A stretch of DNA of 6,235 bases from an uncultured Campylobacteraceae bacterium (GTDB taxonomy: Bacteria; Campylobacterota; Campylobacteria; Campylobacterales; Arcobacteraceae), in NCBI GenBank assembly GCA_913057765.1, contig CAJXPH010000165.1:1-6235 (forward strand). Reading direction: 5' to 3'. The position numbers were made by a program, and so were the translations under genes. The notes beneath the pieces were generated by a model. The model had not been told where the DNA came from, did no database searches, and saw nothing but the letters and a program-made list of their open reading frames with translations. The stretch's first letter is position 1, and each line of letters starts with the position of its first letter. Shown here piece after piece: positions 1-6,235 of the stretch.

Positions 1-51
1 AGATCTACACTATCCTCTTCGTCGGCAGCGTCAGATGTGTATAAGAGACAG
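1..51 (+). other. Illumina Nextera i5 adapter (sequencing artefact)
   Basis: This is synthetic DNA, not genome. Positions 1-10 are the end of the P5 flow-cell sequence, 11-18 (TATCCTCT) fit an i5 index of the Nextera S503 type, 19-32 (TCGTCGGCAGCGTC) are the read 1 adapter, and 33-51 are the 19-bp Tn5 mosaic end AGATGTGTATAAGAGACAG. Native sequence starts at 52. The adapter entered the contig through untrimmed read-through of short fragments. It is read in frame by the minus-strand chemoreceptor gene and gives that gene a false C-terminus and stop. Confidence 0.98.
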
Positions 52-1162
52 TTCCAATAGCATCTTTTCTATCTTCAGCAAGTAACTTTACATTTTCACT
101 CTCTTTATTTAAAAATTTAAAGAAATCATCAATTCCTTTTGATAAAGCTCTAATACCTTCTATTATATTTTTTGTTATTATTTGTCCTAATATTAAAGAT
201 GCTATCAATACAATAAAACAAAGAACAATATAAAAAATCATTTCTATTTCTGATTCTTTCGCAATTTCATCAGCTTTTTTGATTAAACCATTGGCAAGAT
301 GATCATCAATTTTCTTTAGAAGATTAATTTTTTCAGTAATTGTTTGAAACCAATAATAACTATCTACTCCAAAACCATTTTCATCTTTTGCATTTAAGGC
401 AATATTTCTCATTCTAATTACTTCTTCAACTGCTTTTCCTTGAAGAGTTTTTTTATAAAATTCAAATGTTTCCTTATTTGTAAGTTTTTCAAATGAGTAT
501 ATATAGGCATTTTGTTCTGAAATAAGTCTATTAAACTTTAATTTCATTCCAGAAAGGAACTTATCTGCTGCAAAAGTTACAGCACCAACTGCTCTTTCTA
601 CACCAGCTCTCTCTTTTGCAAGTAAAAAGTTTGTATAAGATGTCAGCTGTTGTGTCATATCATTATTTGGAGAGAAACTTGATGTATTTCTAACAATTTC
701 TAAAAAGCTAGCATTCATATTTGTAAAATACCCAATAGCTTCTTTTCCGCCAATACTCAAAGAAGAAATTTGAGTTCTTTTTTCTTCTATATTTGATAAT
801 CTATTTAATGCATCTTTAATTAGAGTATTAAATTCATCTCCGTACCATGATAAATCTATATTCATTAGTTTTATTTCAAATTCTTTTTTTCTTTTATTTG
901 TTAACTCTCGTTGAGTTGGAAGCTTATCTTTAAATTTAACACCCTTACTTCCTATAAATCCCGCTGTCATACCTCTTTCTTTTTGCACTTCATGAACTAA
1001 TGAGGTAATTTTCGTAGATAGTGAGACAATTTGATTTAATTTGTCATATCTTTGAAAACTTGTATATCTTTCATAAGTAACAATCGAAGACAAAAATAAC
1101 AGTCCCAAAACTGGTAATAACAATAATATCTGCAATTTTGTTGTAATCTTTAAATTATTCAT
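52..1162 (-). CDS. Methyl-accepting chemotaxis protein with NIT sensor domain, 3' end missing
   Basis: This is the sensory half of an inner-membrane chemoreceptor, which would control the CheA/CheW kinase complex. The 370 native residues comprise a short cytoplasmic N-terminus, TM1 (about 10-30), a periplasmic helical domain (about 35-305), TM2 (about 308-329) and the start of the cytoplasmic linker (HAMP-like, 330-370). The periplasmic part carries two blocks typical of NIT (nitrate- and nitrite-sensing, PF08376) domains: VQKERGMTAGFIGSKG (59-74) and AKERAGVERAVGAVTFAAD (182-200). The methylation helices and signalling tip lie beyond the contig. The ATG at 1160-1162 has a GGGAGA ribosome site (1166-1171) four bases upstream. 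The open frame continues through the adapter to a TAG at 5-7, so the last 15 residues of the apparent 385-aa product are artificial (the first codon is a hybrid of one native base and two adapter bases). NIT membership is from motif memory and the ligand is unknown. The native gene is probably close to twice this length. Confidence 0.9.
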
Positions 1163-1189
1163 AATTCTCCCAAAAATAAAAATTTGTCA

Positions 1190-1195
1190 AGTATA
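1190..1195 (-). promoter_or_regulatory. Possible -10 box for the chemoreceptor gene
   Basis: TATACT on the minus strand lies 27 bases before the chemoreceptor ATG and just upstream of an AT-rich leader with a GGGAGA ribosome site. There is no convincing -35, which is common for sigma-70 promoters in Campylobacterota. I see no sigma-28 or sigma-54 pattern. This is a weak call in very AT-rich DNA. Confidence 0.3.
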
Positions 1196-1245
1196 TAACA
1201 ACTAAAGTTAATTATTTATTTATTTTTAAGAATTGGATAATATTT

Positions 1246-1261
1246 TGTCACTTTTGAGACA
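1246..1261. promoter_or_regulatory. Imperfect inverted repeat between divergent promoters
   Basis: TGTCAC, TTTT, GAGACA: two 6-base arms matching at five of six positions around a 4-base spacer. It contains most of the G and C bases in an otherwise almost pure A/T stretch, and sits between the start of the chemoreceptor gene (minus) and the start of the YitT gene (plus), about 25 bases upstream of the proposed yitT-side -35. It could be an operator for either or both genes. I do not recognise the motif as the site of a named regulator. Confidence 0.35.
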
Positions 1262-1287
1262 TTTCATCAATTATATTTATAAGTTAT

Positions 1288-1315
1288 TTGTTTGTTACAT
1301 AAAAATCGCTAAAAT
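1288..1315 (+). promoter_or_regulatory. Probable sigma-70 promoter of the YitT-family gene
   Basis: A TTGTTT -35 element (1288-1293), a 16-base spacer and a TAAAAT -10 element (1310-1315, preceded by GC) lead into a leader of about 20 bases and the AGGA ribosome site at 1333-1336. Spacing and position fit, but the region is AT-rich, so chance matches are easy. Confidence 0.4.
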
Positions 1316-1341
1316 CCATTTAAAATTTAAATAGGATTTAT

Positions 1342-2190
1342 ATGAATAATTTATTTACAAAAAATGAACTTAAAAACTATAGTTTTATCATATCAGGCTC
1401 ATTTATTTTAGCTTTAGCAGTAGTTGGTTTTTTTCTACCTAACCAGCTAATTACTGGTGGTACAGCAGGACTTGCTTTATTATTACATTATATTACACCA
1501 CTTACTATTGGTTCACTAATAGCAATAGTAAATCTACCACTTATAATTATTGGTATTAAATATCTAGGAAAAATGTTTGCAATAAGAACTATTATAACGA
1601 TAGTTCTTATCTCAGTACTTATTGATTTCTTCGTACAAATACTAGAACTCAAACCTTTTATTATTGATACAACGCTAAGTGCAATATTTGGTGGTATTTT
1701 TGTTGGTATTGGTTTAGCTTTAGTAATTAAAGGGAATTCGAGTGCTGGTGGTTCAACTATTATTGCAAGAATTATTGCCTCAAAAACAGAGATAAAACCA
1801 GGGCAAGTTATTTTGATAATTGATACATTAATTATTTTATCTGCTCTATTTATACTTAATGATACAGCAAAAGTATTATGGAGTATCATAAGTATCTATA
1901 TTTCGACAAAAGTAATTGATATTATGTTAACAGGTACTTTAAACAAAAAAGTTGTCTATTTAGTTACTCAAAAAACAGAAATATTAAAAGAAAAGATAAG
2001 AGAAGAACTAGGCCCAGAAGGAACTATTCTAAAAGGGGATGGTTTATTTCATGGTCAAGATAAAAAGATGATTTTACTAGTAGTAAAAGTGGGGAAACTG
2101 CAAAAACTACGCCAAATAGTTAAAGAAACTGATCCTGAAGGTTTTTTAATTATCACCGAAGCAACAGAAATGTTAGGTAGAGGAGATTAA
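1342..2190 (+). CDS. YitT family membrane protein with C-terminal DUF2179 domain
   Basis: This is an inner-membrane protein of the YitT group (YitT_membrane plus DUF2179). The family is widespread but its transported substrate or role is not established. The 282 residues match the usual length of about 280-290, so the gene looks complete. Hydrophobic segments lie at about 14-33, 38-50, 55-75, 80-102, 110-130, 153-172 and 177-196. Family glycine motifs are visible: ITGGTAGLA (37-45) between the first two segments and GNSSAGGSTIIA (131-142) after the fifth. The soluble C-terminus (about 205-277) holds the DUF2179 pattern, including GPEGTILKGDGLF (224-236), a strand ILLVVKV (244-250) and DPEGFLIITEATEMLG (264-279). 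The start is ATG with AGGA five bases upstream. It is transcribed alone: divergent from the chemoreceptor and convergent with the lipoprotein gene, sharing a terminator with the latter. Family assignment is firm; function is not known. Confidence 0.92.
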   Translation: MNNLFTKNELKNYSFIISGSFILALAVVGFFLPNQLITGGTAGLALLLHYITPLTIGSLIAIVNLPLIIIGIKYLGKMFAIRTIITIVLISVLIDFFVQILELKPFIIDTTLSAIFGGIFVGIGLALVIKGNSSAGGSTIIARIIASKTEIKPGQVILIIDTLIILSALFILNDTAKVLWSIISIYISTKVIDIMLTGTLNKKVVYLVTQKTEILKEKIREELGPEGTILKGDGLFHGQDKKMILLVVKVGKLQKLRQIVKETDPEGFLIITEATEMLGRGD

Positions 2191-2197
2191 GGTTCAG

Positions 2198-2227
2198 AAA
2201 AAAGGAAGTAACTTTACTCCCTTTTTT
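2198..2227. terminator. Bidirectional intrinsic terminator between YitT and lipoprotein genes
   Basis: A hairpin with a 13-position stem (2198-2210 against 2215-2227, one A-C mismatch at 2206/2219) and an ACTT loop. The stem base is six A's on the left and six T's on the right, so it provides a U-tract for transcripts from either side. It begins 8 bases after the YitT stop codon and ends 11 bases past the lipoprotein stop codon, filling the 48-base convergent gap. Confidence 0.85.
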
Positions 2228-2238
2228 ATTTATAATAA

Positions 2239-2934
2239 TTATTGAATACGTCCTAGTTTTAAATCTAAAAATTCTGAGAATTTATAACCAAAATTATCAA
2301 ATGCTTGTGTGTATAACATTGTTACAAGTTTATCATTTTTTGCTAATTCATCAACAGAATACATTTCACTTGATTTTGTATTTATATATTGGCTAAAAAC
2401 TTTTTCTCCATTTTCATTTATAAAAAATACTTCTAAATTTAAATTCGCTTCTAAATAATCTGTTTTACTCTCAATTATAGAACGCGTTAATCCATAAGAT
2501 ATGATCTTACAATCAAAATAATTAGTTGCATCTTCTGATAAACGTAAAGAAAAGAAATTATCTTCTTTTAAAGAGTTAAGAATTCTTGTCTCAACCTCTT
2601 TCTCTATATTATTTATATCAACACTATTTATTTTTTTAATCTGTTCTGGATATTTTCCCTCAAATTTACTTCTTTGACTTGATTTTATACTACTGTCAAT
2701 TAACGCACCAATTAAAGAAGGGATTAGCCCTCCTCCTGCCATACCAACACTGTCTTGAACATTTGACTGTCCACTGCCATCTACTTTAAAGAAAGCATCT
2801 TTTTCAATAGTAGGAGAATGTATAGTTAAAGATTTTATACTCTCTTTTTCAGTATTTGTAAGAGCTTTAGGAGCACATCCAGTAAAAATGACGAATACAA
2901 AAACTATCATAGCAAATTGAAAATATCTTTTCAT
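2239..2934 (-). CDS. Lipoprotein of unknown function
   Basis: The protein has 231 residues. The N-terminus is a classic lipoprotein signal: charged MKRY, hydrophobic core 5-17 and lipobox FTGC with the lipidated cysteine at 20, followed by Ala and Pro. The lack of Asp at +2 makes outer-membrane sorting plausible, though the rule is not proven in this group. The mature part has a glycine-rich hydrophobic stretch at 63-84 (VGMAGGGLIPSLIGALIDSS) that could be a membrane-active helix. It is followed by a charged region with mixed helix and strand character, including a likely strand pair at 162-184. A single other cysteine is at 142. I do not recognise a named family. The ATG at 2932-2934 has AAGGA (2940-2944) five bases upstream. 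The gene stands alone, divergent from the SLC1 transporter gene. Signal and localisation are firm; the role is unknown. Confidence 0.85.
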   Translation of the reverse strand: MKRYFQFAMIVFVFVIFTGCAPKALTNTEKESIKSLTIHSPTIEKDAFFKVDGSGQSNVQDSVGMAGGGLIPSLIGALIDSSIKSSQRSKFEGKYPEQIKKINSVDINNIEKEVETRILNSLKEDNFFSLRLSEDATNYFDCKIISYGLTRSIIESKTDYLEANLNLEVFFINENGEKVFSQYINTKSSEMYSVDELAKNDKLVTMLYTQAFDNFGYKFSEFLDLKLGRIQ

Positions 2935-2951
2935 CTTAATCCTTTATATTA

Positions 2952-2969
2952 ATATTATTTAAATAATAT
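2952..2969. repeat. Perfect 18-bp A/T palindrome in the lipoprotein gene leader
   Basis: ATATTATTT followed by its exact reverse complement AAATAATAT. It lies 18 bases upstream of the lipoprotein ATG, between its ribosome site (2940-2944) and a possible -10 element (2968-2973). It could be a regulator site or a weak leader hairpin. Since it is pure A/T in AT-rich DNA, chance is a real alternative. It does not match the Fur or PerR consensus closely. Confidence 0.4.
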
Positions 2970-2990
2970 AATAGCATATTTCTTATTATA
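2968..2990 (-). promoter_or_regulatory. Possible -10 elements for the lipoprotein gene
   Basis: Two candidates are on the minus strand: TATTAT at 2968-2973, preceded by TGC (extended -10 style), and TATAAT at 2985-2990. Neither has a clear -35 at the right spacing. The extended one gives a leader of about 30 bases and is the better guess. Confidence 0.3.
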
Positions 2991-3059
2991 TTGATTTTTT
3001 TACTGTTAAAAAATTCTTAAAATATAAAACAAACATACACTTTTAAGCCACTTCGAAAG

Positions 3060-3086
3060 TATAGAATTAAAGGATACGAAAAGGAT
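3060..3086 (+). promoter_or_regulatory. Possible -10 element and duplicated ribosome-site motif before the SLC1 gene
   Basis: A weak -10 (TATAGA at 3060-3065, or TAGAAT at 3062-3067) is followed by two copies of AAAGGAT (3069-3075 and 3080-3086), 11 bases apart. The second copy has Shine-Dalgarno spacing (AGGA six bases before ATG at 3092). The first may be an extra ribosome docking site or chance. Confidence 0.3.
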
Positions 3087-3091
3087 TAAAA

Positions 3092-4330
3092 ATGAAAGAA
3101 AAATCGTTAATGAAAAATGTAGGAGTTCAAATCATTATAGCTATGATTTTGGGTACTGCTGCAGGTTTTTTCATGGGAAAAGACGCTTCAATGTTTGCAC
3201 CATTAGGTACAATATTTATTCACTTGATCAAAATGCTTGTAATTCCATTGATAGTTATATCTATCATCTCTGGTGCTGCAAACTTAAGTAATAGTCCAAG
3301 TGCAGGAAAGGTTGGAATAGGAACTATTGTATTTTTCCTAGGTACCTCAGCAGTTGCTGTTGCCCTTGCACTATTTGCAGGTGAAGTTTTTCAACCAGGA
3401 GCTGGTCTAGATTTAAGTAGTGTTACTCATATGTTCTCTAACCAATATGCAGATAAAGGTGCTTTACCTGGTGCAATGGAAACTATAATAGGAATGATTC
3501 CAACAAATATTTTTGAATCATTAGTAAATGCAAATATACTTCAAGTTTTAGTATTCTGTCTATTTTTAGGTATTGCTATTTCTAAGATTCCAAAAGAAAA
3601 AAGTGCTCCAATAATCAATGGATTAGAAGGTCTAATTCAAGCACTTATCTGGATGGTAACAGTAGTAATGATTTTAGCACCTATTGGTGTATTTGGTCTT
3701 ATGGCTGATTCAGTTGGAACGTATGGGTTTGATATGCTTGGACTTGTTACAAAACTTGTTATTGTATATATAGGAGCTTTATTAGTTTATGGTTTTGTTT
3801 TTTATCCAGTATTAATAAAACTATTCTCAAAAACATCTCCAAAAGACTTTTTAACAGCAATGAAAAAACCTCAAGTTGTTGCATTATCAACTGCATCATC
3901 TATGGCAACACTTCCTGTTACTATGAAAACTTGTGAAGAAGATTTAAATGTTTCAAAATCAACATCTTCATTTGTTCTTCCATTAGGTGCAACAATTAAC
4001 ATGAGTGGAAATGCGATCTATTATGGTCTTGTTGCTGTTTTCTTTGCCCAAGTTTATAATATCGATTTAGGATTTGCTGGATACATGGCAATTATCTTTA
4101 CTGCAACTGTTGGTGCAATTGGACAAGCTGGAGTTCCTGGTCCATCATTCTTAGTTGTAGCTGTTTTATTAGCTGCTGGTATTCCTATTGAAGGATTACC
4201 ACTACTTTTTGCACTTGACAGAATCTTTGATATGGCAAGAACTGCTTTAAATATTACTGGTGATGCGGCTTGTGCTGTTATTATCGATAGTTTAAATGAT
4301 AAACAAGATAAACTAGAAACAGTATCTTAA
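3092..4330 (+). CDS. Dicarboxylate/amino acid:cation symporter (SLC1/DAACS family)
   Basis: This is a secondary transporter of the GltPh/glutamate transporter fold, likely importing an acidic amino acid or C4-dicarboxylate with Na+ or H+. Its 412 residues match the family length. TM1-6 occupy about 8-240. Hairpin 1 is SSMATLPVT (269-277), TM7 carries GATINMSGN (299-307), hairpin 2 carries GQAGVPG (344-350) and TM8 carries D376, D380, R383, T384, N387 and D391. Aligned by eye to GltPh these are D390, D394, R397, T398, N401 and D405, so the amino-group, carboxylate and Na1 contacts are kept. Odd residues: the TM7 motif is normally NMDGT, but here Asp312 is Ser305 and Thr314 is Asn307; GltPh Arg276 becomes Ala268 and Ser279 becomes Met271. 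TM3 keeps T85 and S86 (GltPh T92, S93). The ATG is chosen for its AGGA six bases upstream; a second ATG at codon 7 has none. It forms its own unit, divergent from the lipoprotein gene. The family is certain; the substrate is inferred. Confidence 0.93.
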   Translation: MKEKSLMKNVGVQIIIAMILGTAAGFFMGKDASMFAPLGTIFIHLIKMLVIPLIVISIISGAANLSNSPSAGKVGIGTIVFFLGTSAVAVALALFAGEVFQPGAGLDLSSVTHMFSNQYADKGALPGAMETIIGMIPTNIFESLVNANILQVLVFCLFLGIAISKIPKEKSAPIINGLEGLIQALIWMVTVVMILAPIGVFGLMADSVGTYGFDMLGLVTKLVIVYIGALLVYGFVFYPVLIKLFSKTSPKDFLTAMKKPQVVALSTASSMATLPVTMKTCEEDLNVSKSTSSFVLPLGATINMSGNAIYYGLVAVFFAQVYNIDLGFAGYMAIIFTATVGAIGQAGVPGPSFLVVAVLLAAGIPIEGLPLLFALDRIFDMARTALNITGDAACAVIIDSLNDKQDKLETVS

Positions 4331-4331
4331 T

Positions 4332-4371
4332 AAAAAAAGGAAGAGAATATATATATTCTCTTCTATTTTAT
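4332..4371. terminator. Bidirectional terminator overlapping the patatin stop codon
   Basis: A perfect 24-bp palindrome at 4340-4363 (arm GAAGAGAATATA) with seven A's on its left (4332-4338) and TATTTTAT on its right. It follows the SLC1 stop codon by nine bases. The C at 4363 is also the last base of the patatin TAG stop read on the minus strand, so the hairpin serves both convergent genes and touches the end of one coding region. The U-tract is stronger for minus-strand transcripts. Confidence 0.85.
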
Positions 4372-6188
4372 TTCTAATTTACTAGCCTTATAGTATCCCA
4401 GATTCAAATATGCTTCATAAAGACTTCTACTACTATCAAAAGTAATAAAGGCTGTCTTATCTTGAGGGAAATCACCTTTAGAACCAATATCTTTCCAAAA
4501 CTTAACCAGTTTTAATGGTATTTTATTGTCTTTACTCATAAATTTTTTTTCATCTATAGAAGCCTTAATAAAATGTAACTTAATACCTTCAATTGCATTA
4601 TTTTTATTTATAAATTTTTCACCAACTCTATCTTTAGCAAAAATCATTCCTTCCCAAATATTAAATTTATCATTCCACTCTTTATAATTAATTTTTTTCA
4701 CTAATTCACCATCTTCACATTCAGAAGATAAATTATAATTATAGTTATTGTTTTTTTTAACTTCATTCTCAGGATTACCTTTAAATACTATTGAGTATCC
4801 ATTTTTATCCAAGAAAGAATTAACTTTACAAATATCATCTAATTTTAGTTCTTTAGAATCATGTGCTTCCGAAACAACAATAATATTACGTGTACCTCTT
4901 TTAATTAAAGAATATAATCCTAAATTTTCACTCATTCCTCCATCTGATAATCTTATATACATAGGTTCTTTCTCAAATAAAGAGTGTAAATGGTATAAAC
5001 CAATTGGTAAAAACTTATGTAAAGTTCTTGTACTATCACTAACATTATGATTTTCTCTTAGTACTCCCCAACGCATATTAAATAAATGTAAAAGTGAAAA
5101 AGCTACCGTTCTTATAGGTTTAATATCATAATAACTTGAAGAATCAAAAAATGCGGCTGATGCTTCAACTGAATCAGTAATTGATAAATCCATTTCTTTC
5201 TCTTTTGAAGCATTACCAATTTTATATCCATGCAAACCTGAGCCATATCCATATGGTGTAATTTCAAAAATTCCTTTATCTAAATTTGTAGGTTCATCAT
5301 TAAAACTCATTAATGCATAATTTGTTTCATTAGTAGTATTTATAATCCACATTGGTAATTGTCCAGCGTGATCTTCAAGTAATTCTTCTAAATCTTTAAA
5401 AGTATATTTTACTTTAAAATCTTTCTTATTATATTGATCTAAATTCTTAGTAGTTTTGGTTTCAGTAGGTACAAAACCATATGCTCTAGAAATACCATGA
5501 AAATATGATTCTTGAGATGGTGATAATTCTAACTTCCAATCAAATAAAGTATTTGCAAAATGATGTGGTACGAAAGATAATCCAACACCAGCTATATGAG
5601 GTAAAAGTTTATAAGGCCATCTAAATAGCTTTGGACCCTCTTCTTTTCTTGTTACATAACTAAAAGTACTATCTAATATATCTTGATTACAACCAACCCA
5701 TTTTTGAAATTCTCCAATTTTATTAGAAATCTTTCTACAACTTTTATTTGGTGTGATGTTTTTAGAATAATCAATACCAGCATATTTAATACGTTCATCA
5801 AAACTAAGATTTTTATCATAATATAATTCTGATAACTTATAAAAATCACTTAAGTTATCTAATTTTTTTTCTTTTCTATTTAAATATAATGCTTTATGGT
5901 ATAAGTATAAGGCGGAATAACTTCCTCCTGATACAGTAGAAATAATATCAATTTTCTTTAAATTATCATTATCTATTAAACTTTTTATTACACCCATACC
6001 AAAAGGTGCTGCTTTTGAGCCACCACCAGCCAATGCAAGTCCCCATTGAGGATATTTATTTTTTTTTGCCCAATTTTCATGATGATAATTATTAAGAATA
6101 TATTCTTTAGTTAATTGTTGTTTTTTATTATTGGATAGATTATTTGAAAGGTAATCTTTTTGAACCTTTGAAGTACATGAAGTAAATA
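4363..6188 (-). CDS. Patatin-like phospholipase lipoprotein, 5' end missing
   Basis: A predicted patatin-type Ser/Asp lipid acyl hydrolase. Counting from the first complete native codon (6184-6186), 607 residues are present. The oxyanion loop LAGGGSKAAPFG is at 52-63. The nucleophile motif is STVSGGSYSA with Ser86 (codon 5929-5931); its first Gly is replaced by Thr. The late core motif VEASAAFFD is at 340-348, and the catalytic Asp is in SDGGMSENLG with Asp415 (codon 4942-4944). The C-terminal 190 residues are charged and rich in Lys and Asn, with no motif I know. The only usable start inside the contig is a TTG at 6031-6033, which is the Leu just before the AGGG loop and cannot be the true start: the frame is open for 51 more native codons and reads FTSC at residues 1-4, a lipobox with Cys at 6175-6177. 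The hydrophobic signal core and start codon lie beyond the contig. The enzyme is thus probably envelope-anchored. Its substrate is unknown. Confidence 0.9.
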
Positions 6189-6235
6189 CTGTCTCTTATA
6201 CACATCTCCGAGCCCACGAGACCAGAGAGGATCTC
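6189..6235 (+). other. Illumina Nextera i7 adapter (sequencing artefact)
   Basis: Synthetic DNA. 6189-6207 is the reverse complement of the 19-bp Tn5 mosaic end (CTGTCTCTTATACACATCT), 6208-6222 (CCGAGCCCACGAGAC) is the read 2 adapter, 6223-6230 (CAGAGAGG) fits an i7 index of the Nextera N708 type, and 6231-6235 begins the P7 side. The native sequence ends at 6188. On the minus strand the adapter puts a TAA (6196-6198) in frame with the patatin gene, which hides its real N-terminus. Confidence 0.98.

Noticed and set aside
33..51. Tn5 mosaic ends (also at 6189..6207) as evidence of a natural transposon
   Set aside because: They are joined to Illumina read primers and index sequences at both ends, so they come from library tagmentation and not from a mobile element in the genome.
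1188..1193. TTGACA-like match near the chemoreceptor start as a -35 box
   Set aside because: TTGACA on the minus strand lies just downstream of the TATACT candidate and too close to the ATG, with no -10 element after it.
1488..1889. Minus-strand open frame of 133 codons inside the YitT gene
   Set aside because: It is antisense to a well-supported family gene; its Ile/Val-rich product mirrors the hydrophobic codons of the membrane protein, and it has no family motif.
4748..5050. Plus-strand open frame of 100 codons inside the patatin gene
   Set aside because: It is antisense to the catalytic DGG region of the patatin protein, with no ribosome site or recognisable product. It is a chance frame.
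6031..6033. TTG as the start codon of the patatin gene
   Set aside because: It encodes the Leu directly before the oxyanion loop, in the middle of the first strand of the domain. Native codons upstream stay open to the adapter and contain a lipobox.
52..6188. A new defence or multi-gene system centred on the patatin-like protein
   Set aside because: Patatin enzymes occur as effectors in CBASS and similar systems, but no cyclase, sensor or other partner is adjacent, the flanking genes are ordinary envelope genes on alternating strands, and the lipobox points to an envelope location.

Overview
The window is a short assembled contig from an AT-rich bacterium, most likely a Campylobacterota member of the Arcobacter group. 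This is inferred from the very low GC, the gene style and a chemoreceptor with a NIT-type sensor domain; no rRNA or marker gene is present, so the genus is not proven. The biological insert is 52..6188. Positions 1..51 and 6189..6235 are Illumina Nextera library adapters, including an i5 and an i7 index, left on by untrimmed reads. Both end genes are therefore cut by the assembly and not by biology.

Layout: (1) 52..1162, minus: methyl-accepting chemotaxis protein, sensor half only. The open frame runs on into the adapter and gains an artificial tail (TVSYTHLTLPTKRIV). (2) 1342..2190, plus: YitT-family membrane protein with a C-terminal DUF2179 domain. (3) 2239..2934, minus: small lipoprotein of unknown function. 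(4) 3092..4330, plus: SLC1-type dicarboxylate/amino acid:cation symporter with unusual binding-site residues. (5) 4363..6188, minus: patatin-like phospholipase, cut at its N-terminus. Reading upstream of the only apparent start (an internal TTG) shows 51 more native codons and a lipobox, so it is really a lipoprotein.

The five genes alternate strands strictly (-,+,-,+,-), so each looks like its own transcription unit. The two divergent gaps (1163..1341 and 2935..3091) hold the promoters. The two convergent gaps (2191..2238 and 4331..4362) each hold one hairpin flanked by A and T tracts, a shared bidirectional terminator. The genes are all linked to the cell envelope (a receptor, two membrane proteins and two lipoproteins), but nothing in the arrangement shows that they form one pathway. 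I see no mobile element, CRISPR, RNA gene or defence system. The most useful observations are the two adapter-caused misannotations, the hidden lipobox of the patatin protein, and the altered motif of the SLC1 transporter.
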